Shown here: positions 28,060 to 36,848 of the stretch, piece after piece | How positions within the stretch are numbered: position 1 is the stretch's first letter | How the letters are laid out: the number at the start of each line of letters is the position of its first letter | NCBI RefSeq assembly: GCF_024205745.1 | Contig: NZ_CP073117.1 | Location: 62,001-126,000, forward strand | DNA: 64,000 nucleotides | Origin: Neisseria subflava | Lineage (GTDB): Bacteria; Pseudomonadota; Gammaproteobacteria; Burkholderiales; Neisseriaceae | Direction: 5' to 3' | The notes under the pieces: generated by a model | What the model was told of the DNA's origin: nothing | The model's input: only the letters and a program-made list of their open reading frames with translations | Databases searched by the model: none | Made by a program: the position numbers and the translations under genes

Positions 28060-29190
28060 ATGTTTGACGAAAATACTCCGGGCGCAAAAGAAGAATTGTT
28101 CGCTTGGCTACGCCATATGAACAAATACAAAGGCTCCGACCTTTTCATTACCACCAATTTCCCGCCGGCCATGAAAGTGGACGGTAAAATCACACGACTG
28201 AGCGATGAGCCGCTGAGTGCTGAAAAATGTATGGAAATCGCTTTTTCGATTATGTCTTCCAAACAAATCGAAGAATTTTCTTCCACCAACGAATGTAACT
28301 TCGCCATCAGCCTGCCTGATACCAGCCGCTTCCGTGTCAATGCAATGGTCCAACGCGGTGCAACTGCATTGGTGTTTCGCTCCATTACCAGCAATATCCC
28401 TAAATTTGAAACGCTCAATCTGCCACCGATTCTGAAAGACATTGCCCTCAGAAAACGCGGCCTGATTATTTTTGTCGGCGGTACAGGTTCGGGCAAGTCC
28501 ACTTCCCTTGCCTCCCTTATCGACTATCGAAACGAAAACAGCTTCGACCACATCATTACCATCGAAGATCCGATTGAGTTTATCCACCAACACAAAAACT
28601 GCATCATCACCCAACGAGAAATCGGTGTAGATACCGAAAATTGGCCGATTGCATTGAAAAACACCCTGCGTCAGGCACCGGATGTCATTCTGATTGGCGA
28701 AATCCGCGACCGCGAGACCATGGACTATGCTATTTCCTTCGCGGAAACCGGCCATTTGTGTATGGCGACACTGCATGCCAACAGTACCAACCAAGCGCTC
28801 GACCGCATCATCAACTTCTTCCCCGAAGAGCGCCGTACCCAGTTGCTGACCGACTTGTCGCTCAACCTGCAAGCCTTTATTTCACAACGTCTGATTCCCC
28901 GTGAAAGTGGCCGGGGTCGTGTGGCGGCTGTCGAAGTTTTGCTCAATTCGCCAATTATTGCCGATTTGATTCAAAAAGGCGAAGTCCACAACATCAAAGA
29001 AATGATGAAAAAATCAACCGGCATGGGCATGATCACTTTTGACCAAGCCTTGTATGATTTGTATGAAAACGGCGATATAAGCTATCAAGACGCCATTAAA
29101 AATGCCGACTCCGCCCATGACTTGCGCTTAGACATTCAATTACGAAGCCGTCGTGCGCAAAATGCCGGTCCGGATTTAGAATTGATTTAA
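28060..29190 (+). CDS. pilT2: PilT2 (PilU-like) type IV pilus retraction ATPase paralogue
   Basis: A 376-residue hexameric secretion-type ATPase of the PilT/PilU group. It has the N-terminal PAS-like domain with KGSDLFITTNFPPAMKVDG, Walker A VGGTGSGKSTSLASL near residue 145, Asp box TIEDPIEFIH, Walker B APDVILIGEIRDRETMD and His box HLCMATLHANST. It lies alone beside mtnN and not beside pilT, which fits the PilT2 paralogue of Neisseria rather than PilU. PilT2 modulates retraction speed in gonococci. Whether this copy is PilT2 or PilU should be settled by a tree. Confidence 0.88.
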   Translation: MFDENTPGAKEELFAWLRHMNKYKGSDLFITTNFPPAMKVDGKITRLSDEPLSAEKCMEIAFSIMSSKQIEEFSSTNECNFAISLPDTSRFRVNAMVQRGATALVFRSITSNIPKFETLNLPPILKDIALRKRGLIIFVGGTGSGKSTSLASLIDYRNENSFDHIITIEDPIEFIHQHKNCIITQREIGVDTENWPIALKNTLRQAPDVILIGEIRDRETMDYAISFAETGHLCMATLHANSTNQALDRIINFFPEERRTQLLTDLSLNLQAFISQRLIPRESGRGRVAAVEVLLNSPIIADLIQKGEVHNIKEMMKKSTGMGMITFDQALYDLYENGDISYQDAIKNADSAHDLRLDIQLRSRRAQNAGPDLELI

Positions 29191-29208
29191 CAAACTTCAA
29201 AGCATAAA

Positions 29209-29250
29209 AAAGGCCGTCTGAAACCTCACTACGAGTTTCAGACGGCCTTT
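29209..29250. terminator. Uptake-sequence hairpin, bidirectional terminator
   Basis: Paired uptake sequences between convergent pilT2 and the flavin disulfide reductase gene. Confidence 0.85.
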
Positions 29251-29264
29251 ATTCCATCAAATAA

Positions 29265-30671
29265 TCAAGCCTGTTTCAATTTTGCATCGGCATCACGCAA
29301 TGCAGTACGCAGACCTTCCTCGATAACCGGATGGTAAAACGGCATATCCAGCATTTGCGGAATCGTCATCTTCATTTGATGCGCCCAAGCCATCAAGTGT
29401 GCCAAATGTTCGGCAGCAGGGCCGACAACTTCCGCACCAATGAAACGGCCGGTTGCTTTTTCAGCATACAAACGCATATGGCCTTTGTTGACCAACATAA
29501 CGCGGCTACGGCCTTGGTTTCGGAAGGAAACTTCGCCGATTACAAACTCATCAGGTTGATATTTCGCCGCAACTTGCGCGTATTTCAAGCCGATAGTGGC
29601 AATTTGCGGACTGGTGAATACCACGCCGATTACGCTACGGCGCAAACCACCCTCAATATTCGGGAAAATAGCGGCATTGTGACCGGCAATTTTGCCTTGG
29701 TCAGAAGCTTCATGCAGCAGAGGCAATTGATTGGACGCATCGCCCGCGATGAAGATGTGCGGAATGCTGGTTTGCATGGTCAGCGGATCGGCAACAGGCA
29801 CGCCACGCGCATCTTTTTCGATATTCAGGTTTTCCAAACCGATATTGTCCACGTTCGGACGACGACCGGCGGCAGCCAAAGCATATTCGGCATGGAACAC
29901 ACCTTTTTCGCCATCTTGTTCCCAGTGAACTTCAACATTGCCTTCTGCGTCAAGTTTAACCTCGGTTTTGGCATCCAAATGCAAAGTCAACTCTTCACCA
30001 AAAACGGTTTTGGCTTCTTCTGCGACAACAGGATCGGAAATACCGCCAATCGCACCGGCCACGCCAAAAATTTCAACTTTTACGCCCAAACGGTGCAAAG
30101 CCTGACCCAACTCTAAGCCGATTACGCCAGGGCCGAATACGGCCACACTCTTAGGCAGGGTATCCCAAGAGAAAACATCATCGTTCACAATCAAGCGATC
30201 GCCTAAAACTTCCCACTGAGGGAAAATCACAGGACGCGAACCGGTGGCAATCACAAAACTTTTTGCAGTGATTTGAGTATGGTCATCGATTTGGACGGTG
30301 TGTTCGTCAACAAATTTTGCTGTACCCATAATACGCTTGTCGGCAGGCCACTCTTCTACATCGCTGACTACAAAACCGACAAAACGGTCGCGTTCGGACT
30401 TCACGCGGTGCATGACTTCTTCGCCGTTTACCGTTACGCTGTCTTTATCCAAATGCACGCCAAACGGATCGGTATGCAGAGCATGATGGCGCGCTTCCGC
30501 AGCCGCAATCAGCAATTTGGACGGCATACAGCCGACACGCGCACAAGTTGTTCCGAATACATTGTTTTCAATCAGGTAAACATTGTCTGTATGAAGTCGG
30601 GCATTGCGAAATGCGCCCATACCGGCTGTACCGCCACCCAGTACTACTACATCTGCTTGAATCTTTTTCAT
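29265..30671 (-). CDS. Dihydrolipoyl dehydrogenase-like flavin disulfide reductase
   Basis: A 468-residue FAD enzyme of the class I pyridine nucleotide-disulfide reductase family. FAD motif VVVLGGGTAGMGAFRNA is at the N-terminus, redox pair in TTCARVGCMPSKLL near residues 43-50, NAD(P) motif VFGPGVIGLELGQALHRLG near 180, GDAS box near 315 and the C-terminal His-Glu of PFYHPVIEEGL near 445. The divergence of the redox motif from GGTCLNVGC suggests it is not the pyruvate dehydrogenase E3. I recall this gene next to Prx-Grx in meningococci, hinting at a role in peroxide defence, which is inference. Confidence 0.85.
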   Translation of the reverse strand: MKKIQADVVVLGGGTAGMGAFRNARLHTDNVYLIENNVFGTTCARVGCMPSKLLIAAAEARHHALHTDPFGVHLDKDSVTVNGEEVMHRVKSERDRFVGFVVSDVEEWPADKRIMGTAKFVDEHTVQIDDHTQITAKSFVIATGSRPVIFPQWEVLGDRLIVNDDVFSWDTLPKSVAVFGPGVIGLELGQALHRLGVKVEIFGVAGAIGGISDPVVAEEAKTVFGEELTLHLDAKTEVKLDAEGNVEVHWEQDGEKGVFHAEYALAAAGRRPNVDNIGLENLNIEKDARGVPVADPLTMQTSIPHIFIAGDASNQLPLLHEASDQGKIAGHNAAIFPNIEGGLRRSVIGVVFTSPQIATIGLKYAQVAAKYQPDEFVIGEVSFRNQGRSRVMLVNKGHMRLYAEKATGRFIGAEVVGPAAEHLAHLMAWAHQMKMTIPQMLDMPFYHPVIEEGLRTALRDADAKLKQA

Positions 30672-30820
30672 ATTTTATCCTTACTGTTTATATCCAAACC
30701 GATATTGCCATCAGGTTATCCGTTTTCAGACGGCCTAAACTTCATAAACTATCAAAATTTAAAAATTAATAGCTAATACCTAAATATCGATTTAAAACAA
30801 TAATCTCAAATTCTACTTGT

Positions 30821-30878
30821 AAATATAGAGTTATTCAGAACGCCGATTTACAAACGTCGTCTGAATAACTCTATATTT
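30821..30878. repeat. 19-bp perfect inverted repeat with a 20-base loop
   Basis: AAATATAGAGTTATTCAGA at 30821-30839 and its exact complement at 30860-30878. It lies between the Prx-Grx gene end and the start of the disulfide reductase gene. It could be a terminator for Prx-Grx or a small mobile-repeat remnant. The right arm overlaps a degenerate uptake sequence (GTCGTCTGAA). Confidence 0.75.
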
Positions 30879-30924
30879 GGGTCTTTCAGACGGCCTTTTC
30901 AAGCCGTCTCAAGCATACAGGCAA

Positions 30925-31662
30925 TTAGTTTTTAGCCAAGTAAGCTTCCAAGTCTTCGCTGCCGCCGATGTATTTGCCGCCGATGAATACTTGAGGAGCA
31001 GTCATCTTGCCGGTAATAGCGCGTACGGAAGTAACAGTTGCATCTTTGCCCAATACGATTTCTTCGTAAGACAAGCCTTTGTCTTGCAGAGCTTTTTTAG
31101 CTTTAGCACAGAATTGGCAGCCAGGTTTGGTGAAGATGGCAACAGACTCTTGAGCTTTCCACTCAGGAGCGATAAATTTCAACATAGTGTCAGCGTCAGA
31201 CACTTTGAAAGGATCGCCTGGTTCTTCAGGTTCGATAAACATTTTTTCAATCACGCCGTCGTTAACCAGCATGGAGTAACGCCAAGAGCGTTTGCCGAAG
31301 CCCAAGTCTTCTTTGCCAACCAACATGCCCATGCCTTCAGTGAATTCACCGTTGCCATCAGGGATCATATAGATGTTGTCGGCTTCTTCTTCAGCAGCCC
31401 AAGCGTTCATTACGAAAGTGTCGTTTACAGATACGCAGTAGATTGCGTCAACACCGTTTTCTTTGAACGCACCAAACAATTCGTTGTAGCGTGGCAGGTG
31501 AGAAGAAGAGCAAGTTGGAGTAAATGCGCCAGGCAGAGAGAACACGACTACTTTTTTGCCTTTGAACAAATCATCAGTAGAAACATCTTTCCAAGTGTCG
31601 CCAACGCGAGTGCGGAATACTACGGAAGGTACTTTTTGACCGGTACGATCTTGCAAAGCCAT
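30925..31662 (-). CDS. Peroxiredoxin-glutaredoxin fusion protein
   Basis: A 245-residue natural fusion that reduces hydrogen and organic peroxides with glutathione. The N-terminal Prx5-type domain (about 1-165) has the peroxidatic Cys in [15 protein letters not shown] near residue 49. The C-terminal glutaredoxin domain (about 168-245) has the CQFC dithiol in [13 protein letters not shown] and the GSH-binding [14 protein letters not shown]. Hybrid Prx-Grx proteins are known from Haemophilus and Neisseria. OxyR control is plausible, but no site was proven. Confidence 0.95.
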   Translation of the reverse strand: MALQDRTGQKVPSVVFRTRVGDTWKDVSTDDLFKGKKVVVFSLPGAFTPTCSSSHLPRYNELFGAFKENGVDAIYCVSVNDTFVMNAWAAEEEADNIYMIPDGNGEFTEGMGMLVGKEDLGFGKRSWRYSMLVNDGVIEKMFIEPEEPGDPFKVSDADTMLKFIAPEWKAQESVAIFTKPGCQFCAKAKKALQDKGLSYEEIVLGKDATVTSVRAITGKMTAPQVFIGGKYIGGSEDLEAYLAKN

Positions 31663-31707
31663 TTTTAAGCTCCTTAAAAATTCGGGTTTGAGAAATGAAT
31701 CAATGCT

Positions 31708-31721
31708 TGCATTTTAATGCA
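31708..31721. promoter_or_regulatory. Small palindrome upstream of Prx-Grx
   Basis: TGCATTTTAATGCA, a perfect 14-bp palindrome 46 bases before the Prx-Grx start. It is a possible operator or a chance event. Confidence 0.25.
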
Positions 31722-31850
31722 GGCCTATCGATTTGTATAATTTATAGTTCAAATAATATTAATTACATCAAACTATCAATTCAATTAAACCGAAAACAGC
31801 TGTTCCTCTAAATGGAGGCCGTCTGAAATAAAACAAGTGCCTGACTGAAA

Positions 31851-32636
31851 TTATTTTTTAGGTAAGGGCTGAACGGGAGAATCCGAAGCCACAATTTCGC
31901 CGATGGCTGTTTCCGCAACATCCTTCAAAGCATAGCGGTCTTTATCAGGCATATCTGTCGGTTTGTACTGTGGCAAGAAATCCAAACGGATACGGATTTT
32001 CTTCATAGAAACAATGCGCCATAAAGACTGAAACAGATTTACCTCCGCATAGGATGGCAGATCCGTCCGTTGTCCTTCGTCATCATAATAGCGTAAGGTT
32101 ACCGCCTGAATCGGTGCTTTCGCATCAATAGCCGATTGGAACAGAGCAGCTTTAAACGGCAAAATACCCAAGCCGGAAGAAGTGCGTGCCTCGGGGAAAA
32201 AACTTACATTCTGCCCTGCTTTCAATGCCGCACAAATCGCCTGATTAATCGGCTCGACATCACGGCGGGAATTGCGGTTAATAAACACCGTACCGGCATT
32301 TTTACCCATTTTACCCAAAACCGGCCAATCGCTGATTTCCTTTTTTGCAATAAAACTGCTCGGATAAACGGCGCTCATGGCAAAAATATCCAACCAAGAC
32401 ACATGGTTGGCAACGACCAAAGTACCGCTCACATTTCCTTGAGGCGGCACACCGATTTCCAATTCGATATCCAAAGCATCCAACGCACCTTTTCCCAAAA
32501 CAACCACAGCGTGATTGCGTTCCTCTGCATTGTTGCCATCGATGGCACGCAAATCCCGGCCGGTTCTGAATAACCAAGCTGCCAAACGGCAAAGTCTGCC
32601 CAGTCGTTTAAAAAAAGGAGCTTTTTGTTTAGACAT
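31851..32636 (-). CDS. nlaB: 1-acyl-sn-glycerol-3-phosphate acyltransferase
   Basis: Second acyltransferase of phospholipid synthesis, making phosphatidic acid from lysophosphatidic acid. It has 261 residues. Motif I is [12 protein letters not shown] (HX4D) near residue 77, motif [13 protein letters not shown], motif [20 protein letters not shown] and motif [12 protein letters not shown]. An amphipathic or membrane-associated N-terminal stretch (LCRLAAWLF) is present. I recall the meningococcal nlaB gene next to mutM as here; the symbol rests on that memory and on the family. Confidence 0.88.
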   Translation of the reverse strand: MSKQKAPFFKRLGRLCRLAAWLFRTGRDLRAIDGNNAEERNHAVVVLGKGALDALDIELEIGVPPQGNVSGTLVVANHVSWLDIFAMSAVYPSSFIAKKEISDWPVLGKMGKNAGTVFINRNSRRDVEPINQAICAALKAGQNVSFFPEARTSSGLGILPFKAALFQSAIDAKAPIQAVTLRYYDDEGQRTDLPSYAEVNLFQSLWRIVSMKKIRIRLDFLPQYKPTDMPDKDRYALKDVAETAIGEIVASDSPVQPLPKK

Positions 32637-32664
32637 AAAATTTCTTCTGTATTGTGTTCATTAT

Positions 32665-32700
32665 TTTCAGACGGCCTCTGACATTTAAGGCCGTCTGAAA
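32665..32700. terminator. Uptake-sequence pair in outward order
   Basis: TTTCAGACGGCCT, 10 bases, AGGCCGTCTGAAA. The stem can form, but no T-run follows on either side; it sits just past the mutM stop and may not terminate well. Confidence 0.5.
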
Positions 32701-33528
32701 CTATTTCTGGCAATTTGGACAATAAAATGTTCCACGCTGCCCCAAAGTTTCTTTAAAAATCAACCCGCCACATTGGACACAAGGCTCATTGTGGCGGCCA
32801 TAGACCGTATATTCCTGCTGAAAGTAGCCGCTTTTTCCATCGCTATTAACGAAGTCTCGCAGCGTACTGCCGCCGGTTTTAATCGCCCTTTGCAGAACCG
32901 CTTTAACGGTTTCCACCAATAATGCGCATTCTTTCTTAGTCAGCTTATTTGCCGGGCGCAATGGCGAAATACCTGCCTTAAACAGGCTTTCATTCGCATA
33001 AATATTGCCGACGCCAACCACCACCGCATTATCCATCAGCGCTAATTTGACTGCACGCTTTTGGGTTTTCAATTTCTGATACAGGTAATTTGCATCAAAA
33101 TCACCCGAGAGCGGCTCCGGCCCCAACTTTTCCAACAGCGGATGATGTTCGGCAATACCCTCATACCACAATACCGCACCAAATTTACGCGGATCGTGAT
33201 AACGCAATACGGTACCGTCATCAAATACAAAATCTAAATGATCATGTTTATCCGGCGTGGTGATACGCTCATCATCGGCGATAAAAATCCTCAAACTGCC
33301 GGACATACCCAAATGAATAAGTAAAATACCCGTTTCAAAAGTAATAATCAAATACTTCGCACGACGGTTACATGCCAAAACCTTGCGCCCGGCCAAAATT
33401 TGCGCCAAGTCTGGATGAATAGGCCATCTCAATTTAAACTGGCGAATAATGACTTTTTCTATCTTCTTGCTATCAATATGTGGCGCGATTCCGCGTAAAG
33501 TCGTTTCCACTTCAGGTAATTCAGGCAT
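32701..33528 (-). CDS. mutM: Formamidopyrimidine-DNA glycosylase (Fpg/MutM)
   Basis: Removes 8-oxoguanine and other oxidised purines and nicks the abasic site. The start is the second ATG (33528), because Pro2 must become the N-terminal nucleophile after Met removal (PELPEVETT); GGAGA lies 6 bases before it. Other motifs are the helix-two-turn-helix [14 protein letters not shown] and a C-terminal zinc finger CVQCGG...CPNCQK. The length is 275 residues and the gene is complete. Many Neisseria repair genes carry uptake sequences; this one has none inside. Confidence 0.97.
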   Translation of the reverse strand: MPELPEVETTLRGIAPHIDSKKIEKVIIRQFKLRWPIHPDLAQILAGRKVLACNRRAKYLIITFETGILLIHLGMSGSLRIFIADDERITTPDKHDHLDFVFDDGTVLRYHDPRKFGAVLWYEGIAEHHPLLEKLGPEPLSGDFDANYLYQKLKTQKRAVKLALMDNAVVVGVGNIYANESLFKAGISPLRPANKLTKKECALLVETVKAVLQRAIKTGGSTLRDFVNSDGKSGYFQQEYTVYGRHNEPCVQCGGLIFKETLGQRGTFYCPNCQK

Positions 33529-33571
33529 CATTATTCTCCAAATTCATCATTATATATAGGCCGTCTGAAAA

Positions 33572-34231
33572 CTATTCGGCCAAACGTGCTGTACTTAAAG
33601 CAACCGTATTGCCATCGAATGCAGATTCCAATTCAGGCAAAGGATGAACACCAATCAGATGTTTCGTCAAAACTACACCATACACCGCTGCACACTGAGG
33701 CCACCACCTATCCCCGGCCTTTTCCATAAACCGCCAGAACTTCAAAGCAGATGGCGAATTTACCGCTGGCAGATAATCCATAAATTGCCCATATTCCATT
33801 TCAAAACCAATATCCGCAATTCTTCGTTTCAACTCAGCCAGTGCCAAGCATTGAGATTTCATAGGCAATCTTTTGCCGTCAAACCACGAGCTCAATCCCC
33901 ACAAAGATTTAGGGTTAAACCCCGTCAAAATCAACCTGCCCTCAGGTTTTAATATCCTAAATGCTTCTTGCAACACCAAATCCGCAGATGAAATTTCCAA
34001 AAGATGGGGCATCAATAACACATCCAAGGAATGCGTTTCAAATGCCAATATTTCAGCATCCATCCGCACATCGCGCGGCACCACAATCATATTTTCAGAC
34101 GGCCTCTGCCATATACCGCCTAATTGAACCGCCACTTGACCATTCAAATATTGCAAATGCCGTCTGAAAAAATCCGCCTCTTTTTGAGCAAGATATTGTC
34201 CCATTGGCGTTTGCATAAAAAAAGTTTCCAT
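33572..34231 (-). CDS. Class I SAM-dependent methyltransferase-like protein
   Basis: A 219-residue protein with the second half of a methyltransferase fold: LDVLLMPHLLEISSADLVLQEAFRILKPEGRLILTGFNP split over residues about 68-105. The SAM motif I (normally GxGxG) is degenerate (VAVQLGGIW), so SAM binding may differ or be lost. The E. coli neighbour pattern mltD-yafS-rnhA places a similar methyltransferase near mltD, as here. It is divergent from the lytic transglycosylase gene. Substrate is unknown. Confidence 0.75.
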   Translation of the reverse strand: METFFMQTPMGQYLAQKEADFFRRHLQYLNGQVAVQLGGIWQRPSENMIVVPRDVRMDAEILAFETHSLDVLLMPHLLEISSADLVLQEAFRILKPEGRLILTGFNPKSLWGLSSWFDGKRLPMKSQCLALAELKRRIADIGFEMEYGQFMDYLPAVNSPSALKFWRFMEKAGDRWWPQCAAVYGVVLTKHLIGVHPLPELESAFDGNTVALSTARLAE

Positions 34232-34387
34232 TAAATGCTCCCCTATGCGTCCCGACTTATGTGACAGAATTTTAACACCACGACCACATCATACAAGCAA
34301 ATTCCCTGCTCGACTTGACGTTTGAATGCTGAGACGATACCATCGAAAAGACGAAATTTTATTATATATTTGATAACTCTATTTACT

Positions 34388-36496
34388 ATGGCAAAACTAA
34401 AAACCATCGCTCTGACCGTTTCAAGCCTGTCGGCAGTTTCCGCCACAGCCTACGCGCAAAACGCTACGCCCAACCAAGTCGGCATGGCCATGATGCGCCT
34501 CAACTCCTCCCTGCTCGACCAAGCCAAAGCACAAACCTTCGGCTCTGGCAGCTTGTGGGCATCATTGCGTAAAGACTTCCGCATCAACGAAGTCAACACA
34601 GAACTGGTTCGCCGCCATGAAAACAAATTTGCTGCAAACAGTGCATATTTCGACCGCACTATCTCCCGCAGCAAACCTTATATGTACCATATTGCCAATG
34701 AAGTTAAAAAACGCAATATGCCTGCTGAAATCGCTTTACTGCCTTTCATTGAAAGCGCATTCGTAACCAAAGCCAAATCTCATGTCGGCGCATCCGGCCT
34801 GTGGCAATTTATGCCGGCTACCGGCCGCCACTTCGGCTTGGAAAAAACGCCTTTGTATGACGGCCGCCACGATGTTTACGCCGCTACCGATGCCGCATTG
34901 AACTACCTACAATATCTGCATGGTATGTTCGGCGACTGGTCGTTGGCACTTGCCGCCTACAACTGGGGCGAAGGTAACGTCGGCCGCGCCGTAAACCGCG
35001 CCCGTGCGCAAGGTTTGGAGCCGACATACGAAAACCTGCGTATGCCGAACGAAACACGCAACTACGTTCCCAAACTTTTGGCTGTCCGCAATATCGTTGC
35101 CAATCCGCAAACTTTCGGCATGAATATCAGCGAAATCAGCAATCAGCCGTATTTCAAATCCGTCAGCATCGACAAACCTATTGATAACAGCACAATCGCT
35201 CGCTTTGCAAACATCAGCGAAAGCGAACTGTTGGCACTCAACCCAGGTTTCAATGCCCCGGTATTTATCCCTAAAAACAACCGTCGCCTGTTGTTACCGG
35301 TTTCTGCGGTTTCCGCATTTGAGAAGAACTACCGCAATGCTAATCCAGATACCCTGATGTCTTGGGATATTTATACTTCTTTGGGCAACAAAAAGCTTAA
35401 TGCCATCGCCAACGATACCGGCATGAGCGTAGCCGAACTCAAACGCCTCAACGGCCTGAGCGGCAGCGCTATTTCTGAAGGCCGCAGCATTTTGGTGGCT
35501 AAAAACTCAGCCACCCAAAGTCAAGACATTATTAACTTTATTGACAAAGACAATACGCCGGATACTTACCAATCCAATATGCCGGCTATGTCTCCGATTA
35601 TTGCTTCCAACGTAGCAGAACCGGTTAAAGTCGCTCAAACTACCGTGACCAATATTGTTGTACCTGTTGTTCCACAGTCCAGCAAACCGGTTGACTTTAT
35701 TGAACGCAGCAAAGCTGAAAACGTTACTTCAGTAGCGGTAACAGAAACCAAGGTGCAGCCTCAAGTTGCAAATGCGGAAGTAGCCGCCCCTATTGTAGCC
35801 ATGATCCATACCACTGCTGAGCCTGCTGCTACGAATGTTGCAGAAGCACCTAAAGTAGCTATCCCTGCCGACCTGACTGCACCAATCGTTGCCGCAAACG
35901 ATGTAGCCCCTACTCCTGCAGTTGAATCTGTTGCTGCTGCTCCGGTTCAAGAAGAGCATGATGACCTGATGGCCTTAGTACAAAGCCGACCTGCAGATGA
36001 ACCTACAGCAACTGTTGCTGAAGCGATTCCTGAAGCTAAACAAGTTCAAACTGTTGTGACTGCTGAAAGCGCTCGTGCCGCACGTATTGCAGCCAATACC
36101 GCTAAACAGCAAAGCCGCATCAATGCACGTCTTGCCCGTGTAAGCGGTCAACAAAACACACAAACTGCAGCACTTGCAGCAGGTACACACCGTGTGGAAG
36201 ATGGCGATACGTTATTTAACATTTCCAAACGTTACAACCTGAGCGTAGCTGATTTGATTATTGCCAACAACATCAAAGGCAACAATATCAAAAAAGGCCA
36301 AATCCTCCGTGTAACAGCTGCTCCGGCAAAAGTCCGCAGCAACCCGATTCAAAACGTTTCCTACACTGTACGCAAAGGCGATACTTTAAACACCATCGCC
36401 AACCGTTTCAATGTTGATGTCAATGATATCCGCCGTTGGAACCGCAATACCCGTACTGTGACTCCTGGTCAACGTTTGAAACTGATCGGTAGCTAA
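34388..36496 (+). CDS. mltD: LysM-containing membrane-associated lytic transglycosylase (MltD-like)
   Basis: Cleaves peptidoglycan glycan strands to 1,6-anhydro ends. It has 702 residues from the ATG at 34388, with a signal peptide ending near AYAQN; there is no lipobox, unlike E. coli MltD. The transglycosylase domain covers about 95-215: catalytic Glu in LLPFIESAF, then SHVGASGLWQFMPATGR and ALAAYNWGEGNVGRA. One degenerate LysM lies near 330-375 and two good LysM repeats near 600-645 and 655-700. A Val/Ala/Pro-rich linker fills 400-590. An in-frame ATG at 34322 is a weaker start. Confidence 0.9.
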   Translation: MAKLKTIALTVSSLSAVSATAYAQNATPNQVGMAMMRLNSSLLDQAKAQTFGSGSLWASLRKDFRINEVNTELVRRHENKFAANSAYFDRTISRSKPYMYHIANEVKKRNMPAEIALLPFIESAFVTKAKSHVGASGLWQFMPATGRHFGLEKTPLYDGRHDVYAATDAALNYLQYLHGMFGDWSLALAAYNWGEGNVGRAVNRARAQGLEPTYENLRMPNETRNYVPKLLAVRNIVANPQTFGMNISEISNQPYFKSVSIDKPIDNSTIARFANISESELLALNPGFNAPVFIPKNNRRLLLPVSAVSAFEKNYRNANPDTLMSWDIYTSLGNKKLNAIANDTGMSVAELKRLNGLSGSAISEGRSILVAKNSATQSQDIINFIDKDNTPDTYQSNMPAMSPIIASNVAEPVKVAQTTVTNIVVPVVPQSSKPVDFIERSKAENVTSVAVTETKVQPQVANAEVAAPIVAMIHTTAEPAATNVAEAPKVAIPADLTAPIVAANDVAPTPAVESVAAAPVQEEHDDLMALVQSRPADEPTATVAEAIPEAKQVQTVVTAESARAARIAANTAKQQSRINARLARVSGQQNTQTAALAAGTHRVEDGDTLFNISKRYNLSVADLIIANNIKGNNIKKGQILRVTAAPAKVRSNPIQNVSYTVRKGDTLNTIANRFNVDVNDIRRWNRNTRTVTPGQRLKLIGS

Positions 36497-36523
36497 TACT
36501 CCCCTGTTCTATCCTTGTGAATA

Positions 36524-36555
36524 TATGGCCGTCTGAAATATTTCAGACGGCCATA
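36524..36555. terminator. Uptake-sequence hairpin after mltD
   Basis: TATGGCCGTCTGAAAT and ATTTCAGACGGCCATA, a stem with almost no loop. Confidence 0.8.
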
Positions 36556-36644
36556 GCTTTTTACACCTCCCCTTAAAGTCCTATCTAAACATTTAAGGAA
36601 TTTTGTAAGGACTCTACTGTAAGGATGACCAGAAAATTAAAAAA

Positions 36645-36791
36645 TAGCCTACACCTTCAAAATGAAGGTGCGGACTACTTTTCTTTTCATACTATTAAGG
36701 CTGCATTATCAGACTGAAACCTCTTTAAGTGCTAAAGGTCATCTGAAAAACAAAAAAACAGTCCGCAGCTTCATTTTGAAGGCTTAGACTG
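36645..36791. repeat. Imperfect long inverted repeat, 33-base arms
   Basis: The left arm (36645-36677) and right arm (36759-36791) are partly complementary around CCTTCAAAATGAAGG and GCTTCATTTTGAAGGC with flanking GCGGACT/AGTCCGC. Each arm also folds on itself, and the right one ends in an AGACTGTTTTT terminator-like stem. It could be a small mobile repeat or paired terminators. Confidence 0.55.
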
Positions 36792-36848
36792 TTTTTATTT
36801 GCACTAGGTTAAGACTACGCTCTCAAGCTATCCTACATCTATGGATGT

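Larger units (their letters stand above)
36497..36848. other. 352-base gap with a terminator and an inverted-repeat structure
   Basis: Holds the mltD terminator hairpin and then an imperfect inverted repeat spanning 36645-36791. No reading frame with a ribosome site was seen. A degenerate uptake-like GTCATCTGAA is at about 36738. Confidence 0.6.
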
